Positions 1-35,838 of a DNA stretch of 35,838 nt are shown in pieces. The notes below the pieces were generated by a model, which saw only the letters and a list, made by a program, of their open reading frames with translations, had not been told where the DNA came from and ran no database searches. Each line of letters begins with the position of its first letter. The stretch's first letter is position 1. The position numbers were made by a program, and so were the translations under genes. This DNA is from Baffinella frigidus. Taxonomy: Eukaryota > Cryptophyceae > Cryptomonadales > Baffinellaceae. The stretch covers positions 902,415 through 938,252 of the forward strand of contig MU646370.1 in assembly GCA_026770585.1 (NCBI GenBank), written 5' to 3'.

Positions 1-172
1 CCCTCAAACCTCAACCCTACACTTTAAACCCTCAACCCTGAACCCTCAACCCGAAACCTTACACCACAAACCCTACACTCGAAACCCTAAACCCTAAACC
101 CTACACTGTAAGCTCTAAACCCTAAGCCCTACACTGTTAGCCCCAACGCCTGACCCCTAACCCCTAACCCAG
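1..172 (+). repeat. Intron 0 (3' part), mixed telomere-like heptamers
   Basis: The stretch is made of CCCTCAA, CCCTAAA, CCCTACA and degenerate relatives and ends in CTAACCCAG, the acceptor of exon 1. Its donor lies left of the window. The downstream reading begins in the middle of a protein unit, so this must be an intron and not a 5' leader. CTAAC-like repeats just before the AG could serve as branch points. Confidence 0.8.

Positions 173-35838
<35,666 letters not shown>

Noticed and set aside
1-172. A chromosome end (true telomere) at the left edge
   Set aside because: The repeats are degenerate, are followed by an acceptor and coding sequence that starts mid-unit, and similar tracts recur throughout the window.

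Overview
The window lies entirely inside one giant, multi-exon eukaryotic gene on the + strand. I can trace 25 exons and 24 complete introns that join in frame, with no stop, from 173 to the right edge at 35838. The spliced exons total 30,220 nt, about 10,073 codons. Neither a start codon, signal peptide, stop codon, promoter nor poly(A) signal is present, so both ends of the gene are outside the window. No second gene, RNA gene, transposon or CRISPR array is supported on either strand.

The protein is a tandem array. About 62 copies of a roughly 138-residue, beta-rich unit follow one another, numbered 1-62 here by their core motif. Each copy runs in this order: a GSF-type turn; a strand ending in F-T-P-x-M; a core like G-E-T-I-T-L-x-L-P-G-F-T-G; an A-S-W turn; an L-T-L-T-V strand; V-P-A-S-x-G-I-x-L-P; G-V-x-x-N; and A-x-x-G-P-V leading into the next GSF. 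The family is not one I can name. Some copies carry insertions in the loop after L-P-G-F. These include an endonuclease I-like domain that appears to have lost its catalytic residues (28520-29360), an LCCL-like cysteine domain (20545-20755), cysteine hairpins, and stretches dense in N-glycosylation sequons. Together these suggest a secreted or cell-surface glycoprotein. That is inference.

The introns are the most striking part. All but one of the 24 are built largely from degenerate telomere-like heptamers (CCCTAAA and variants CCCTCAA, CCCTACA, CCCCAAA, CCCGAAA, CCCTTAA, CCCTGAT). They always lie in the C-rich orientation on the coding strand. All donors are GT and all acceptors AG (23 of 24 CAG). 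Introns fall at many different positions and in all three phases relative to the repeated unit, so most look inserted after the array had formed. One intron (11) is not telomere-like, and intron 10 contains a 95-bp assembly gap.

The organism is a protist with GC-rich exons and plant/green-algal-type CCCTAAA telomere sequence. A prasinophyte green alga (for example of the Cymbomonas/Pyramimonas kind) is my guess, with low confidence. The uniformly GT-AG introns argue against a dinoflagellate.
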